From contig CAJNOL010000533.1 of the NCBI GenBank assembly GCA_905250125.1, positions 1 through 64,000 of the forward strand: a DNA stretch of 64,000 nt, given 5' to 3'. The notes beneath the pieces were generated by a model. It was not told where the DNA came from. It saw only the letters and a program-made list of their open reading frames with translations, and ran no database searches. A program made the position numbers and the translations under genes. Source of the stretch: Rotaria sordida. Lineage: Eukaryota > Rotifera > Eurotatoria > Philodinida > Philodinidae. Within the stretch, counting starts at the first letter, position 1. Each line of letters starts with the position of its first letter. Below, piece by piece: positions 1 through 12,699 of this stretch.

Positions 1-301
1 GAACAAGTAAATTCAGAGTTTAAGATAGATTATATCAGCTTATTGTACAGTACGAGCAAAAGAAAACTCAAAGAGAAGAGACTGCTGAGTTTTTGACTAT
101 GGATTGAGCTCTAGGTTTAAAGGATTCGGTCTTTGCTGAATGTTATTTTCGTATACCCCTGGTAAATAATGTAAGAATAACAATTTTAATTCCACCAAAC
201 GAAAACTTCATACGTTACTGCCATGCCTTATTAGACATGTCAGTTGACATTATCGAGACCATGAGAAAGACTAAGATCAATATGAATTCGTTGTACTTTA
301 C

Positions 302-464
302 CTGAATCTGTTATTGGTTTTGATGAACAGATACAAGTGTGTCCATCACCACAGATCCCATACTGTTTACCATTTTTTTGGCACCAACCTTCACATCCAC
401 AACCACCTTCGATCAATCGAACTATCATCAATACACCAAACAGATAAATAGCAATTTTATCCAT
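302..464 (-). CDS. small secreted six-cysteine peptide, CS-alpha-beta (defensin-like) pattern
   Basis: From the ATG at 464 the frame gives a hydrophobic signal peptide (about residues 1-20, ending near Ile-Glu-Gly) and then six cysteines at residues 22, 24, 28, 38, 44 and 46. The spacing contains Cys-x3-Cys (24/28), Gly-x-Cys (36-38) and Cys-x-Cys (44/46), the signature of the cysteine-stabilised alpha-beta fold seen in invertebrate defensins and related peptides. A strong donor (CAG|GTAAAG) ends this exon at 302, after 54 codons plus one base. Without splicing the frame runs to a stop at 240. The loop between Cys1 and Cys2 is one residue, much shorter than in classical arthropod defensins, so the disulphide pairing may differ. 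An antimicrobial or other extracellular role is inference from the fold pattern only. The 3' exon was not identified. Confidence 0.5.
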
Positions 465-569
465 AAGAGAGATTTTAATTGGATGATGAAGAGACTTCCA
501 ATAGTAATAATACTAAATTTGTTTTTGGTAAAATTGACAGCTTTGTATGCAGATAATAGTTCCTAGTCA

Positions 570-2230
570 ATAAATTGCAAGTAATCAGTACATAGACAAG
601 ATGTACGATTTTACCAGCTATATATTATATGTACTTGCAGTAACATGAGTCATCTTTATTTTTCTCTATCCTGCGCTGTGAGATATTTCCCATCATAGAT
701 ACAAGCTTGTTTACATTGATATGTGTCTATATTTCCCGGCACCTGCAGGGAAAATATGTGCTTTATGTTGACAACTTTCAATAACGTGTTTTTTTTCTAT
801 TACTCATGCCAAGTTTATTCATTATCTAAATGAAAAATTTCCCGACTTATAATTGAAATATCTCAGCATCAAAATGTCGTTTTTTTACGGTTTATTTTTG
901 TAATATTAAATATTTACATTGGATCAACGTTTTGTCATGAATTTTACGTCAAAAGAAAATGCAAATGTAATGAAAACCATGACTTTGTTATCATCAAATA
1001 TTAGATCCCGCTAATAATAGTGTTTGTATCCTAACCTTGTACCATTCGAAATGTTTATATAATGGTGTTAATCAGTACTTGTTCGAGATGAATATAGTCA
1101 ATCAAAATAATCTTTCTGCTCTCATTATCTACTTTATTCACTTTGTCACCACTCTCACCAGCTCGAGTTCATATTCAAATTCAACAAAATTTTTTCCAAA
1201 GTCTTGAGTTCAATACTCAAATTATTTACTCGAATCTTTTCCTGACTCAGCTCTTTTCTTACAATCGAGCGCATCTATGTGACATCATTTATGGATAGAC
1301 AGTAGCTCAAGAAACCAGAGATCACTTGACATCTGGTGACCAGAATGTTAACAAGCTAAAAAGTAGTGTCTTCTCCTAATATCTCTGTTTCTGGTGACCA
1401 GACTGTACTTAGGCATACTAAGGTTTCCGCTACAGTACTTGGTTTCAACGGCAAAAAATTTTCAGTAGGGTAGAAGATGTTGTTGAATTATGTTATGTAT
1501 GGCATATCTTATATTTAAAAAAAATCCTTAAATAAAAATCTCTATTTGGTCATCAGAATTGATCATAATTGTTTAATTATCTCCAAATGTGGATATGATG
1601 TGGGGATGTATCTGGGGACCACAGTTTGTGGTAAATGATAGATATTCTTTTTAAAATCAGTTTTCTAAAAAAAAACTCCGCAAAATGATTTCTTATTGAA
1701 AGAAACATCTGAGTCTTGCACAATTTCGTAGATCTTCGATCAGCGGTTCGAATACACAGCTGATAACTGAAAACTCACGGCAAGTACCTGATTGAATAGG
1801 TGTGTTTTCAAAAAGGTCGATCAAAACTTGAATAAACCTAGATCAGAAAACCTGTAATATACGATTCAATGGGTCTTTATCTTTTCTTTCTAAAGGTGAA
1901 AACCGCAGTTCTCTATTTTCCTCCTGTCAAAAGTTATTGAAGAAAAAAAATCATTCGCCTTTCTATTTCTTTGAAATGGACATTAGCTTAATTACTATGA
2001 TCTTAGTTGAAGAATGATGAAATATAGCAGAAACATAGAATATTTTTTTTAATACTCTCATTTTATACAGAGAGAAAATTTCCTTAAGCTTTCTATACGA
2101 TAATAAAATACTATCATCACGACATTTGGATTGTCGTAAGTAGTTTATTTTTATTTATTTTTTTTGGAGAAAGTCAATTACGAACATAATTTACATGAAA
2201 ATAAACAAAGCATCCTGCAGAAATAAGAAT
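570..2230. other. intergenic, no gene recognised
   Basis: No coding frame with family features was seen. The only structure noted is a short foldback near 1311-1402 that carries two exact copies of a 13-base odd palindrome (TCTGGTGACCAGA, 1332-1344 and 1390-1402). Confidence 0.4.
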
Positions 2231-2232
2231 AT

Positions 2233-2862
2233 TTATAAATTTCCATTCAAATTAAATTTTGGAAAATTTAAAATTAACCAACTTATCGATGTTATTAAAA
2301 TAATTCGATGAGCCAATAAACGATGACGAATACATCGATATTGAGTTTGTTTTTTGAATAAATACATATATCGATGAAAAGCTCCCAAACAAATAAAACT
2401 AATAAATCCAAATGAAGCCAATGAAAAAAAAATTGCTGAAAGTGGACAATAAACATTTACATTTGTCGATGTTTTAATATAAACAATAATGATAATACTA
2501 TGAGTAAATAATATATTAATTAAATGACAAAAATCAAATAATGTTTGTATGAAACTATGACGTGAAAATGATTTCGCATGAAAATATCGTTGAATTAAAA
2601 TTTCTATATGTAATAGTGTACCCATTAAACTCACAATACAAAGAATTAGACTTATAAATATTTGAAAATGATTGTTAATTAATGTAATTTCATCCATTAA
2701 CGATGATGATCGATGAAAATTATAAAATTGTTTGTCGTATATAATATTCAAATATTGATTCTTTGATTTATTTTTAGTTAGAATATGTGATAAATTACTA
2801 ACATGACTATGTTCAGACATTATTTTGTTTGACAATAACAACAACAAGAAATGCCACCTCAT
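2233..2862 (-). pseudogene. class A GPCR-like fragment, TM1-TM4 only
   Basis: The frame encodes about 209 residues with four hydrophobic segments in GPCR order. TM1 is near residues 68-92 and TM2 near 105-130. TM3 contains a conserved-position Cys followed by His-Arg-Tyr (HRY) where DRY is usual. TM4 carries Ser-Trp. The frame stops about ten residues after TM4, and no TM5-TM7 continuation or convincing donor was found in the next few hundred bases on the minus strand. The alternative internal start is the Met of MSEHSH (codon 15). A truncated relic of the orphan GPCR expansion seen elsewhere in the window is the likeliest reading. A short expressed isoform, or a downstream exon I missed, cannot be excluded. 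Confidence 0.55.
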
Positions 2863-2869
2863 GTTATTA

Positions 2870-5800
2870 ACATATAATTAATATTTTACAAGAGGTTTAA
2901 AAAAAAAGAACTAAAGCATGGATGGATTATTCATATGATATAAAATAAGAGATGAAAACCAACAAGAAAACTAATTAATTCTTGTTTGATGGAAAACAAA
3001 CTCTATCTTTTGATTTATTATTCAGTTTGAAATAATGATAAATAAAATGTAACTAATTTCATGAACAAAAAAAAATGATAATAAAGGTTATTCGGTTTAT
3101 TTTGTGCAAAGAATTTTTATTCGTTGGAATAATTGAGAAAATTTAGAGAAAACACCCTGTCAAATGAGATTCTGTTATGAACTTGAAAGCATGACGACAA
3201 AAAGTCAGAGGATAAAGTTTAAATTTGATGCCTCTTATCTTCTTTTTTTTTCTTCGATGACTAAAGACTGACTTATACGTCATTTTATTCATGCAATTAC
3301 TTTTGCATATTCGGCACTGACGTCCCTAAATAATCAAGATATAATTAGAAATAAATATAATATCTTCTAATAGACATGTTAAGAGTGGAGATCTTGCCTT
3401 TGATTAGACATTAGCACGATAGATGAAGAGGTCCACTAATTTGAATAGATTATTTTGAAAAAAAACAACAATTAACTTTAAAATATAGTGATGTTGAAGG
3501 CGAACGTAAATATGCCCAGTGTCATTTTTATTAAATGAAGTGAAAAGATCTAATTTTAGGTAAAAAAGTATTTCTTTAACATCTACACTAACAATTTATT
3601 GCTTGTAATATCTCTTCTAATTGAAGATTATTTAGTGTATTTTTTTATTCATTAAATTTATGAATACTTGATTTAACTTGAATATTCATCTAAAGAGAAA
3701 CAGATCAATTATGATCATGTTTTACATGATTGAGAGATTATTTCTAAGTATCAAACAATTATAATGGTTAATGTAAAAGTTTCTAGACAAAATATTTGTT
3801 CATTTTTGACACGCTTGAAAGTACTCTAGATGAATAAAAGACGAAGGATTAGAATCAGAGTTTTTAGCTCTTTCTTTATATTAGAGCAAAATTTGCCCTA
3901 CAAGATGTACTATTTGCCCTCTGAAAAAGCACTTAAACTGTTGTTTTTCTGTCATCCTCATTTTTGAAAAATCGTTTTTTTTTGACGAAAATATGTTTTA
4001 CGCTGAATGTAGCTTCCAAAAAAATGCTTATAGCTTTCAGTTCATGTACAAATGACAGTTTAATTTAATATTGTATTTTGTTAACAAGTATCTGGTCTAC
4101 AAAATTACCAGGTTCAATAGCATTTATCATCTTCGTAAAAAGAGTTATAGAGTAAGCAAGAATTTGTTCGTTTGCCTATGTTCGGAAAAAACATATTATT
4201 CTAGTTCTAATCTATAGTATTTCATCTGTCTAGAATAATTTCAACTGGTTCAATCGTGAACATTTGTTTTTGTCTACAAACTTTTGCATCGTCCATCATA
4301 TTCGAAATTTTGCAAAGAATAAATTGAATCTCGTGTCTTCTTGCAATTCATGCCGCTTACTGATTCAACAAAGCTATACAGTAATATTCACAAAGCACGC
4401 ACAAGTCTTGTCAACATGTTTAGGTTCATTATGATTCATTTATTTCTCATTGAATTAAAAAATTAAAAGACATTAATTGTTTTCGGAAATACAATAAAAT
4501 TTACAAGAATGAAGTTTTTTTTTGTAATTTAATTATCTTCTACATTAATTGACTTTCTTGATTAATTTTTGAACGAAATAAATTTACATTGTTCTGATTT
4601 CTCCTCAAATATTAAATAAATGTGATGAAACCACGTTTGACATATAGTTTGTACAAGTATGATAGTTATATGCAGAACTAAGAAAGTCAGTTTTGTAAAC
4701 ATTGATAAATGATTAAAGAAGATAATTACAAAGAATAATTCGATAGTCAATTGAATATGAACTTTAACAAGAATCATTATTGTTCTCTGAATATTGTGAC
4801 ATATTTAAACAAAAAATTGTTCAATGAATAAGAATAAATTATAGAAAGTAAAGTTACTTATGCTACAGAAAATCAATCAATGGTAAAGATCGAAAATAAA
4901 TCACGAATAAGAAATAATGTGAACAAGTATTAATATGATAACAAGTTGTGATAAGACATGCATATATTGAGGACAACAAAAAACAAATTCGATAACAGAA
5001 TAAATGGCTTAAGATGGAAAAACACTAAGTTAGACAATATTCTGTTACTTGTTTTGTGCAATATTTTGATAAGAATCATTTACAAAAGATACATTTCATT
5101 ATGCAAGATAAATTCCATCACGGTACATTTATCGATCGAAAACTTCAGTTTACTTGCGACAAACAGAAAGTACAATTGAAAAATATTTTTTTCATCTTAA
5201 GTTTTTCTAGATATAAAGAATTCGAGTTTGTTTTTGAGCATTGAAGTTGTGTCTTCTTATATAGACTATTGTACGATAATTGTACGTTTTGATTTTTAGA
5301 ATAATCCAACCATATCATATTCTGTATGTTTTGTTTATTAAGAGTCTATGACAGTTACAAGATTATTTTTTTTAATGAATATTTACTATAATCCTTTCGG
5401 CATAACTGTATCTGTCGAATTTTGGAATATTCATGTATTTAAATAGAAACATGATTAATATTTAATTTGACCATAATCTCAATATTCGAAGTAGCTTTTA
5501 TGAAAGAATGACAATCAGGATATTAATGATGAAATGTTGATGAGAGTTACAATTTCGAAATATATTTCTTGACGTCAGCACTAATGAATTTTACAAAATT
5601 TAGCTAATATAAAAAAAATTGAAGTTGAGGATACAATCTGTTAATAGAGCTACGCTATAGAAAAATTATGATGAGGAAAATGATGAAATTTTGGACAACA
5701 AAATTCATTTATAAGTAATTTACATTTCAGAAATTCATTCAATTTTTACATACAAGCGGTGGTACCTTAACAACAAGGCGACCCATCGATCGTCATTTCT

Positions 5801-7340
5801 TCCCTCTTGTTGCAAATAGAAGTAATGTTCTTTCAGAGAGTCTCTCTAATCAATGTTTTCTGGAAGTTTTGAAATAAAAAAAAGATCGTCAAGAGATGTT
5901 AACCACGGTTATTAAAGTGTAAAATTCAATGATTAATAATGTTTACTCGTGAGTAACAGCTACTAATTCACAAAGGGTATCAGTCTCTACTCTCATTAAC
6001 TGATGATTCCTTCAAAAAAAAAATAAAACAGAAATGTAGCTTCGACTTAAACAAGACAATCTAAATATCTGCCTAGAAATATTGAATTTTTCTTTTTTTG
6101 AGAAAGATCTGTTTTTCCAATGAATACTTTATGCAAAAAATTAAAACATATACTGGTGAAATGGCAATTTTTAAAAATTTTTCTAGATTACTATATCCAA
6201 TGCTGATTCAGGTGTCTTTTTGGACTAAAATCTATCTTCAGATAACTAAATCTTTTTGAAAAACAAGTAAGTTCAAAGAACAATAATATCAAAAAAACGA
6301 CATAATAGATTAGCTATCATATATATTTATTACGAATTAGATATCAAGTCGATTCTGTTATCGATGAGTTTCCTAAATGTAATCATCGCCGAGAACCTTT
6401 GGATTTCATTGCTTACAATATTGTTTTAATAAAAATTAGTTGTCCATAAATTTGTAGATTTCTTTGTCTAAAAAAGCTACGGAGAACCATATATATGTCA
6501 GTGCATTTCCTAACTGGCTTCAAAAAACACAGTTCTATTTTACCTCAGAAAGTATCGTTTATCCAATAACAGATAAACAAGCGTTTTTCACAAGTGAAAT
6601 TCCTGAGAAAGACAATAAAAAGTTATCCTCGATATCAATTACCATGCTTATTGTTCGTTCATTTGATCCACATAGATTATAAGTTATTTACACTTACAAT
6701 CAAAATAAACGAATGCTTTTAATAGTTCTAGTACAACTTGTATAGAAACATTATCATTAAGATGACTAGAAAAAAAATAATATACGTCGTATATGCTTAA
6801 CCATGAAAATTTAAAAAGATGAGTATATCACATGAAATGATACTCAATGATTAATTTTCTTAAGACGATATCAAATCTATCTTTGAAATTTTCTTTCATT
6901 TCAGTGATCATCATTAGAAAAGTTCTTGAAAACGATATCTATGTATTAACATTATGTAAATAGTTATTGAATATTAGTATTAGCTTTTTTTTTATTTAAA
7001 ACTAATATTGCACTTGAATAACTACTTTAATATTGAAAAAAAACATCATAGGTCATAGAAATGATTTACACTCAAGATGCAAACGTTGAGTCAAAAAATT
7101 AAATGACTATATCATACAGTACAAGGTTTAATGTGTTTTTTACATTTTGTCCTTGTTTTATCAAAATAAAACATTTATAGATATACATGTTATCCACATA
7201 TTATCTTCCTCATTTGTAAACCAAATAATCATTCTTTAATTTTGTGCTTTTGTCAAATGAAGAATAATAAAACTTTAAATGAGAAACAAATTTCAATTCC
7301 TATTTGTTACAATACATGTTGATTTGCTGAAAATTGCAAA
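2870..7340. other. intergenic, no gene recognised
   Basis: AT-rich sequence with only short open frames of low-complexity composition. I saw no conserved domain, tRNA or clear transposon end in it. Confidence 0.35.
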
Positions 7341-8137
7341 AAGGAGGGGAAGTCGTTAAACGATGAAATTGACTGCCTCCCAAAATTGAATTTATCATTT
7401 GCAAAACAGTCAATTCGCACTCCAGAAGTCAAATGCTGTTCGAACTAGACAGTTAAACTTCATTCTGACTGCGCGTGGCTGACTCAAAACTCGATACTAT
7501 CTGTCCCTGAGAGATTCATGATATAAAATGTTTCTATGAAAAGCTTTCCCATTGCCTTCAACTCTTTTAATATTAATTACGTATCAAATAAAAGTTCATT
7601 CTTTCCTCTATCAAATGGCGTATAAACGTATGACAAAGTATTTGTTCTCTTTCCTTCTTCTTTTAGGTGATGTTATCCGTTCATGTATACAGTATAGGGA
7701 ACACCCTCCGGTAAATCCCCTCATTTTGAACTGTGAAAGTAGCGTTTCACTTTGAATTATATATCATTCGATAGACTTCTCAAAGTTCTATACAATGATA
7801 TTATTGCGTTGAACTTTTTTTTATGGGCAAGACACTTTAGCCAAATGCACAATGTTTATGTGTGCCAAAAGTTACCTCGTTTTGACTAATATTTAATCGA
7901 TTTCGATTAGAATAATTAGACTTTCTATCAAAACCGATAGGATATGTAGACACAGCATAGAAAACTGAGTCGATCTATATATGTCATTATGTTCCTCAAC
8001 ACCTTTTATTTTCGTCGAAAATTTTGATCTTGGTCCTCCTTAGCGTTATGTAAAAAAATAAATTCTACTGAAACATGAGCTTGATTATGAAGAACCACTG
8101 CTAAATTTTTAAAACCTAGAAAAATCCAAAATGACAG

Positions 8138-8145
8138 ATAGACAA
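8138..8145. repeat. 8-bp target-site duplication, left copy
   Basis: ATAGACAA directly precedes the CAGAGCTG terminus and is repeated exactly at 9092-9099 after the other end. Confidence 0.85.
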
Positions 8146-9091
8146 CAGAGCTGTCGCATGGGTGGGTTAGCCCACCCAACCCGTTGGGTTGGAGCTTCCA
8201 ATGGTTAGTCTCTAACCCAATCCACCGGGTTGGGTCGACATTTAAAAAATCTCAAAACCCACCCATCCACCCAATTTCAGATTCAAACCCTGTCCGGTTA
8301 CCCAGGGTTGACCATTGAATGAACCCATAGAAAGGTAATTTAGTAGTGCCGGGATTATTTTCAACGATCGACGAACATGTTTGTCGGGTGAAAATTTAGA
8401 AAATATCATCTTGATTCGATCTATCGAAAATCAAGATAAAAATACTATTGGTATGTTAGATTAGCATTTATCTCGTACAGGTTCTTGTTAATATGTTTCT
8501 TTTTTTTTAATTTCTTCTCAAATTTTGTTTTTGAAATATTATTTTTGTACGAAAGCATGTGTAAAAATATAACATCATATATACTTTGTTTTTTCACCAT
8601 AGACAAACTTCTTTGTCTATTTCTTTCGCTGGTGATGTTCTTTTGTATATAAACTTAATAGTGTAAATGTAAAACAAGTGCAACTAATCTAACTTCTATT
8701 GTTTTTTTATTCTCTTCTACCTTTATTTTGTATTATAATTTCTTTAATCATGTTAACCACGGTGAAGATTATCTTTTTATCTGTATGGAAATAAAAATAA
8801 TATCTATTATTATATATCCTGTGAAATGATTTTTCATTTTATTAACAATTTATACAGGCGGATCTGAACTTGCATTTCTCTTAACAATACTTAATGAAAA
8901 ATTCAAATATTATAAAACCCAGGGTTAATCCAATGGGTTACCCAATGGGTAGGGTTGAGCTGCTCAACCCAATCCTGTAACCCATGGGTTAATAAAATAA
9001 AAAATAGTTGGACTGATTTCCACCCAATCAACTACCGGCGATGGGTTGGGTTACCCATGGGTTAAAAAAAAAACAAAAAACAGCAGCTCTG
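8146..9091. mobile_element. non-autonomous hAT-like element nested in the foldback
   Basis: It begins CAGAGCTG and ends CAGCTCTG, exact 8-bp terminal inverted repeats. It is flanked by a perfect 8-bp direct repeat, ATAGACAA, at 8138-8145 and 9092-9099. CAGNG-type termini and 8-bp target duplications are hallmarks of the hAT superfamily. Both subterminal regions are packed with GGGTTGGG/CCCAACCC and AACCCATGGGTT motifs in both orientations, which could be the transposase-binding array typical of hAT elements. The middle (about 8340-8900) is AT-rich with no transposase frame. It inserted close to the centre of the older palindrome, so it is the younger element. Confidence 0.85.
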
Positions 9092-9099
9092 ATAGACAA
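9092..9099. repeat. 8-bp target-site duplication, right copy
   Basis: ATAGACAA directly follows the CAGCTCTG terminus and matches 8138-8145 exactly. Confidence 0.85.
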
Positions 9100-9844
9100 A
9101 CAGTAAAAATGATGTTTTGAATGACTATTTTTTCGACGTAACCCTGAAGAAACTAGGAGTGAACTTTTGGACGAAAATGAGAGTTGTCGTAGGACGTAGT
9201 GACATACATAGATCGACTCAGTTTTTTCTGCTTCATCTAAATATTCTATCGGTTTTGATAGGAAGCATGATTATTCTGACAAAAATCCATTATATATCAG
9301 TGAAAACGAGTGACTTTTGACACTCATGAATATTGGTTATTTGACTAAAGTGTCTTGCCCATAAAAAAAAGTTCAACGCAATAATATCATTGTATAGAAC
9401 TTTGAAAATTCTATCGAATGATATATAATTCAAAGTACATCCCTGCTTTCACAGTTCAAAATAAGGGAGATTTAGCCAGGAGTGTAATCATACTACTGTA
9501 TAGATGAACGAACAGCATCACCTAAAAGAAGAAGGAAAGAGAACAAATACTTTGTCATACGTTTATACGCCATTTGATAGAGGAAACAATGAACTTTTAT
9601 TTGATACGTAATTAATATTAAAAGAGTTGAAGGCGATATGAAAGCTTTTCACAGAAATCTTTTATATCATGAATCTCTCAGGGACAGATAGTATCGAGTT
9701 TTGAGTCAGCCACGCGCAGTCAGAATGAAGTTTAACTGTCTAATTCGGATGGTTATTGACTTCTGGCATGCGAATTGGCTGTTTGGAAAATAATAAACTC
9801 AGTTTTGAGAGAATACGATTTTATCGCTTAACACCTCCCCTTTC

Positions 9845-11214
9845 TTTCTTTTCCATAGACATTAACTGTCGACTAGAACATTGATTCAACGAAAAAGGAA
9901 GTATTTGGTTATGACTAAGTCGTACGATTATTCTGCATTCGAAGTATAAGAAGAAAATTAGATTGTCAAAACTAATTATAATTGTTGTAACGTTTTTCAA
10001 AACAAAATTTTGAGTTCTTGAATGCATAGCTTTTGACATATCGTTCCATTGTTTTAGGTTTTTTAACTCCTATATAAGAATTCACGAAACAAAATTTTCG
10101 CCAAGTTTTCTTTTACATTTCTACTCCTTTATTTAAAATTTAACACTCAAAAGGTTCTTATTGATAATTCGAAGTAGTCTACTTAGCCTAGATAGGGATA
10201 TGTATCGGCAACAACCGAAAAGAGGATAAATATTTAAGCATCCTCATGTCATTTGATCACGTTGACTAGCTAAAATAAATGGCACATCTCATTTCTTCTA
10301 TTATTTCTAGCTACAATGTTTATTTTATTTCGTATGTATATTATAGATAAGTTATTGATTGCTTAAACTTACTTCGAAAGTTTTATCCTTATAGAATAAG
10401 AATTCATTGAAAAAACTACATATATCTCTTATGTACTCATAAACCATTGAAATGAAAATTTGTTATTTGCTTGATAAGTTTTCGTTTAAATGATACATGA
10501 ATACGTAAGACATATTTTTAGTCTTCTCGAGATATTTTCATTCCATAAAGGTTATCAATAACTTATCTATGGTACTAAAATATGAGATCAAACGACATTG
10601 ATAGAGTTGAATAATCGAATAAATTATATGTGATTGATTTTAGGCAAGAGAATATTTAAGTAAACGAAAAATACGAAGAAATTTTAATTCATTCAAGTAC
10701 TGAAATCCTTTTGAAGGATCAGTTAATTAAAAGTCTATTTCTTTGATTAAATATATCGTTAAATGAGTTTCTGATTAACTGTTTGTCTACAACAGACAAG
10801 TTATTAACCTTTTCAGTCCCCGTTTTTTTCGAAAAATTGAAGAGACTTTTTTAAATTTCTTATTTTATTTTATTTTAATTTCCTTTTTAAAGAAAAGGAG
10901 ATTGTGGGGAGATGTGTGAATATAAAAAATATTAATGTAATATATCCAGTTGAAAGTATTGTTGACGTCTATTGAACTGTGAAATCAGTTTAATTGCATA
11001 CATTAATGTTGAAAAGTAAAACATGAGGGGCTCTTTAAAGAGCCGCCGGGATTGAAATGGTTAATTAATCTTCTGCAAAATTTTTCACCTGTTTCAGCTT
11101 ATTTAGTTGTCAGAATAAGTTTGGCTTCTTGGTTTTTATGACGTCAATGGAAAACAAATGTAATTACATTTTACTCAGTGATGTAAACATTATCAACTAG
11201 TCACATACATCTGT
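9845..11214. other. intergenic upstream of the first GPCR
   Basis: No supported gene. The short minus frame at 9821-10039 overlaps the end of the foldback arm and has no recognisable features. Confidence 0.35.
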
Positions 11215-11259
11215 TATAGTCTATCACCATTTTCAAACGTCCATCCATTCCTGCTATCA

Positions 11260-11267
11260 TATATAAA
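11260..11267 (+). promoter_or_regulatory. probable TATA box of the first GPCR
   Basis: TATATAAA lies 69 bp before the ATG at 11336. A matching TATA motif stands about 80 bp before the start of the paralogue, and the stretch between TATA and ATG is conserved between the copies. Confidence 0.5.
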
Positions 11268-11335
11268 CGTTCGTTCATTTAATCGAGAAACAACAATTCA
11301 AGACAGTATTTCTCTTCATTATATTTGCAACTATC

Positions 11336-12502
11336 ATGTCTATATCAACGAATTTCAATCAAACTAGCTATACTACAATACGTTCTCCATTATGGAATAG
11401 AAATCGATCAAATGAATCTGATTTTTTTCGACCTGGTAGAGACAATGATACTTATCTTGGAGGAAACGCAACAGATCAAAGTCCAGAAGTTATGCTTTAT
11501 CGTTTAACAACTCTTGTCATTCCATCAATTATCTGTTTTATTTTTCTATTCTACAATTTTATTCATCTACCACATCTTCGATCTAAATCAATTAATTTAT
11601 TCATCATCTCTTTATTGATTATCAACTTCATTCATGTAAGTTCTCTTCTTTCCATTTGAATCTTTGAAAATAATTTTTTTCTGATTCAAAATTGATCTAA
11701 ATATCAATTATTCATATAGATATTGACTGATCTACCATTTCGTCTCTATTATCTCTCTCAAAATCAAGTTCCTTTTTTATATCCAATATTTTGTCTTATT
11801 TGGACATGGTATGATGATATATTAACTGCAGTTAATCTCTTTATTATGGCATTTACTTCTATTGATAGATATATTTTTATATTTCATCATGTTTTTCATC
11901 GTCGTTATAAACGATTACTCTATCGAATACCTATGGTTATATGTTTTTTATTTGCAACTATTTGGTATACAGTTTTAATATTTGGTTATCCATGTCAAAA
12001 TTCATTTATATATTTTTCTTTTCAATGTGGAACATTGTGTTATTCGAAAAATTCACAAGTTTTAACTCATTTTGAAAATGCTATATTTTTCATGTTTCCA
12101 TTAAGTATAATTGTTATTGGAAACATTATACTTATTATTCATGTTTTTATTCAAAAAAGACAAATGAAATGTCGACATCGACTTGGTTTATGGCGACAAA
12201 ACTTTCGAATGATTAGTCAATTGATGTTTATAGCTATTTTATATATGAGTATATATGTTCCATCATGTATTTTATTAATTATGGGTAGTTATGTTCGATA
12301 TAATCGATTTCAATCATGGGCTGCCAATGTGCGAACTCGTTATTTTACTCATTTGAAATATTTAGTGATATTTGGATATCCATTTATGGTACTTGTTGGG
12401 CAGAAAGAAATGCATCGAATGATCAAAAAAAAATTCTGTCGAGCACTTCGACGTCGGAGGGTAAAAGTTTATCCTATGACTATAATGAATACTCGATGCT
12501 GA
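11336..12502 (+). CDS. orphan rhodopsin-like (class A) GPCR, copy 1
   Basis: Two exons, 11336-11635 and 11720-12502, are separated by an 84-bp phase-0 intron (donor CAT|GTAAG, acceptor ATATAG|ATA) and give 360 residues. Seven hydrophobic segments are visible: TM1 about 52-75, TM2 85-112, TM3 118-145 ending in Asp-Arg-Tyr (149-151), TM4 about 162-180, TM5 about 208-232, TM6 about 248-272 and TM7 about 293-312. The TM3 Cys (125) and cysteines in extracellular loop 2 could form the usual disulphide. The N-terminal tail holds Asn-x-Ser/Thr sites. It would be a plasma-membrane receptor signalling through G proteins; the ligand is unknown. The basic tail (Arg-Arg-Arg run) differs from copy 2, while the membrane core is almost identical, so the copies diverged mainly at their ends. 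Confidence 0.85.
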
Positions 12503-12699
12503 AAAGTACATATTTGATGTTAAATAGTCGTTGTCGTGTTGTGTACTGTGCAAATATTATTTCAACTTTTATTACAATGCAAGAAGGTTCTATGGAAAAA
12601 ATACAGTGAATACATGCGATTTCTCTGAAAGTCTTGTTTTCATATAATCGTATCTATTGTAGTTAGACAAGACTTTGTAAAAGAATTTTTATGATTTGA

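Larger units (their letters stand above)
7343..9842. mobile_element. long foldback (inverted-repeat) element, interrupted by a hAT-like insertion
   Basis: The left arm (about 7343-8080) and right arm (about 9115-9842) are imperfect reverse complements over more than 700 bp. Clear matching blocks include the GACAGTTAAACTTCATTCTG stretch (7448 on) against 9719-9740 and ACTGAGTCGATCTAT (7964 on) against the complement near 9210. Both arms carry short open frames that are only by-products of the repeat. With the 946-bp inner element and its target copy removed, the palindrome is about 1.55 kb. The outer ends are G-rich on the left and C-rich on the right; I could not define a target-site duplication. 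No transposase frame is left, so this is a non-autonomous relic of unknown superfamily. Confidence 0.75.

Noticed and set aside
1744..1760. GGTTCGAATAC, B-box-like sequence
   Set aside because: No A box or cloverleaf partner at tRNA distance; no tRNA gene called anywhere in the window.
7552..7755. 67-codon plus frame
   Set aside because: It is in the left arm of the foldback; the right arm carries the diverged complement.
7343..9842. CRISPR-like or satellite array
   Set aside because: The repeats are inverted arms and transposon subterminal motifs, not regularly spaced direct repeats.
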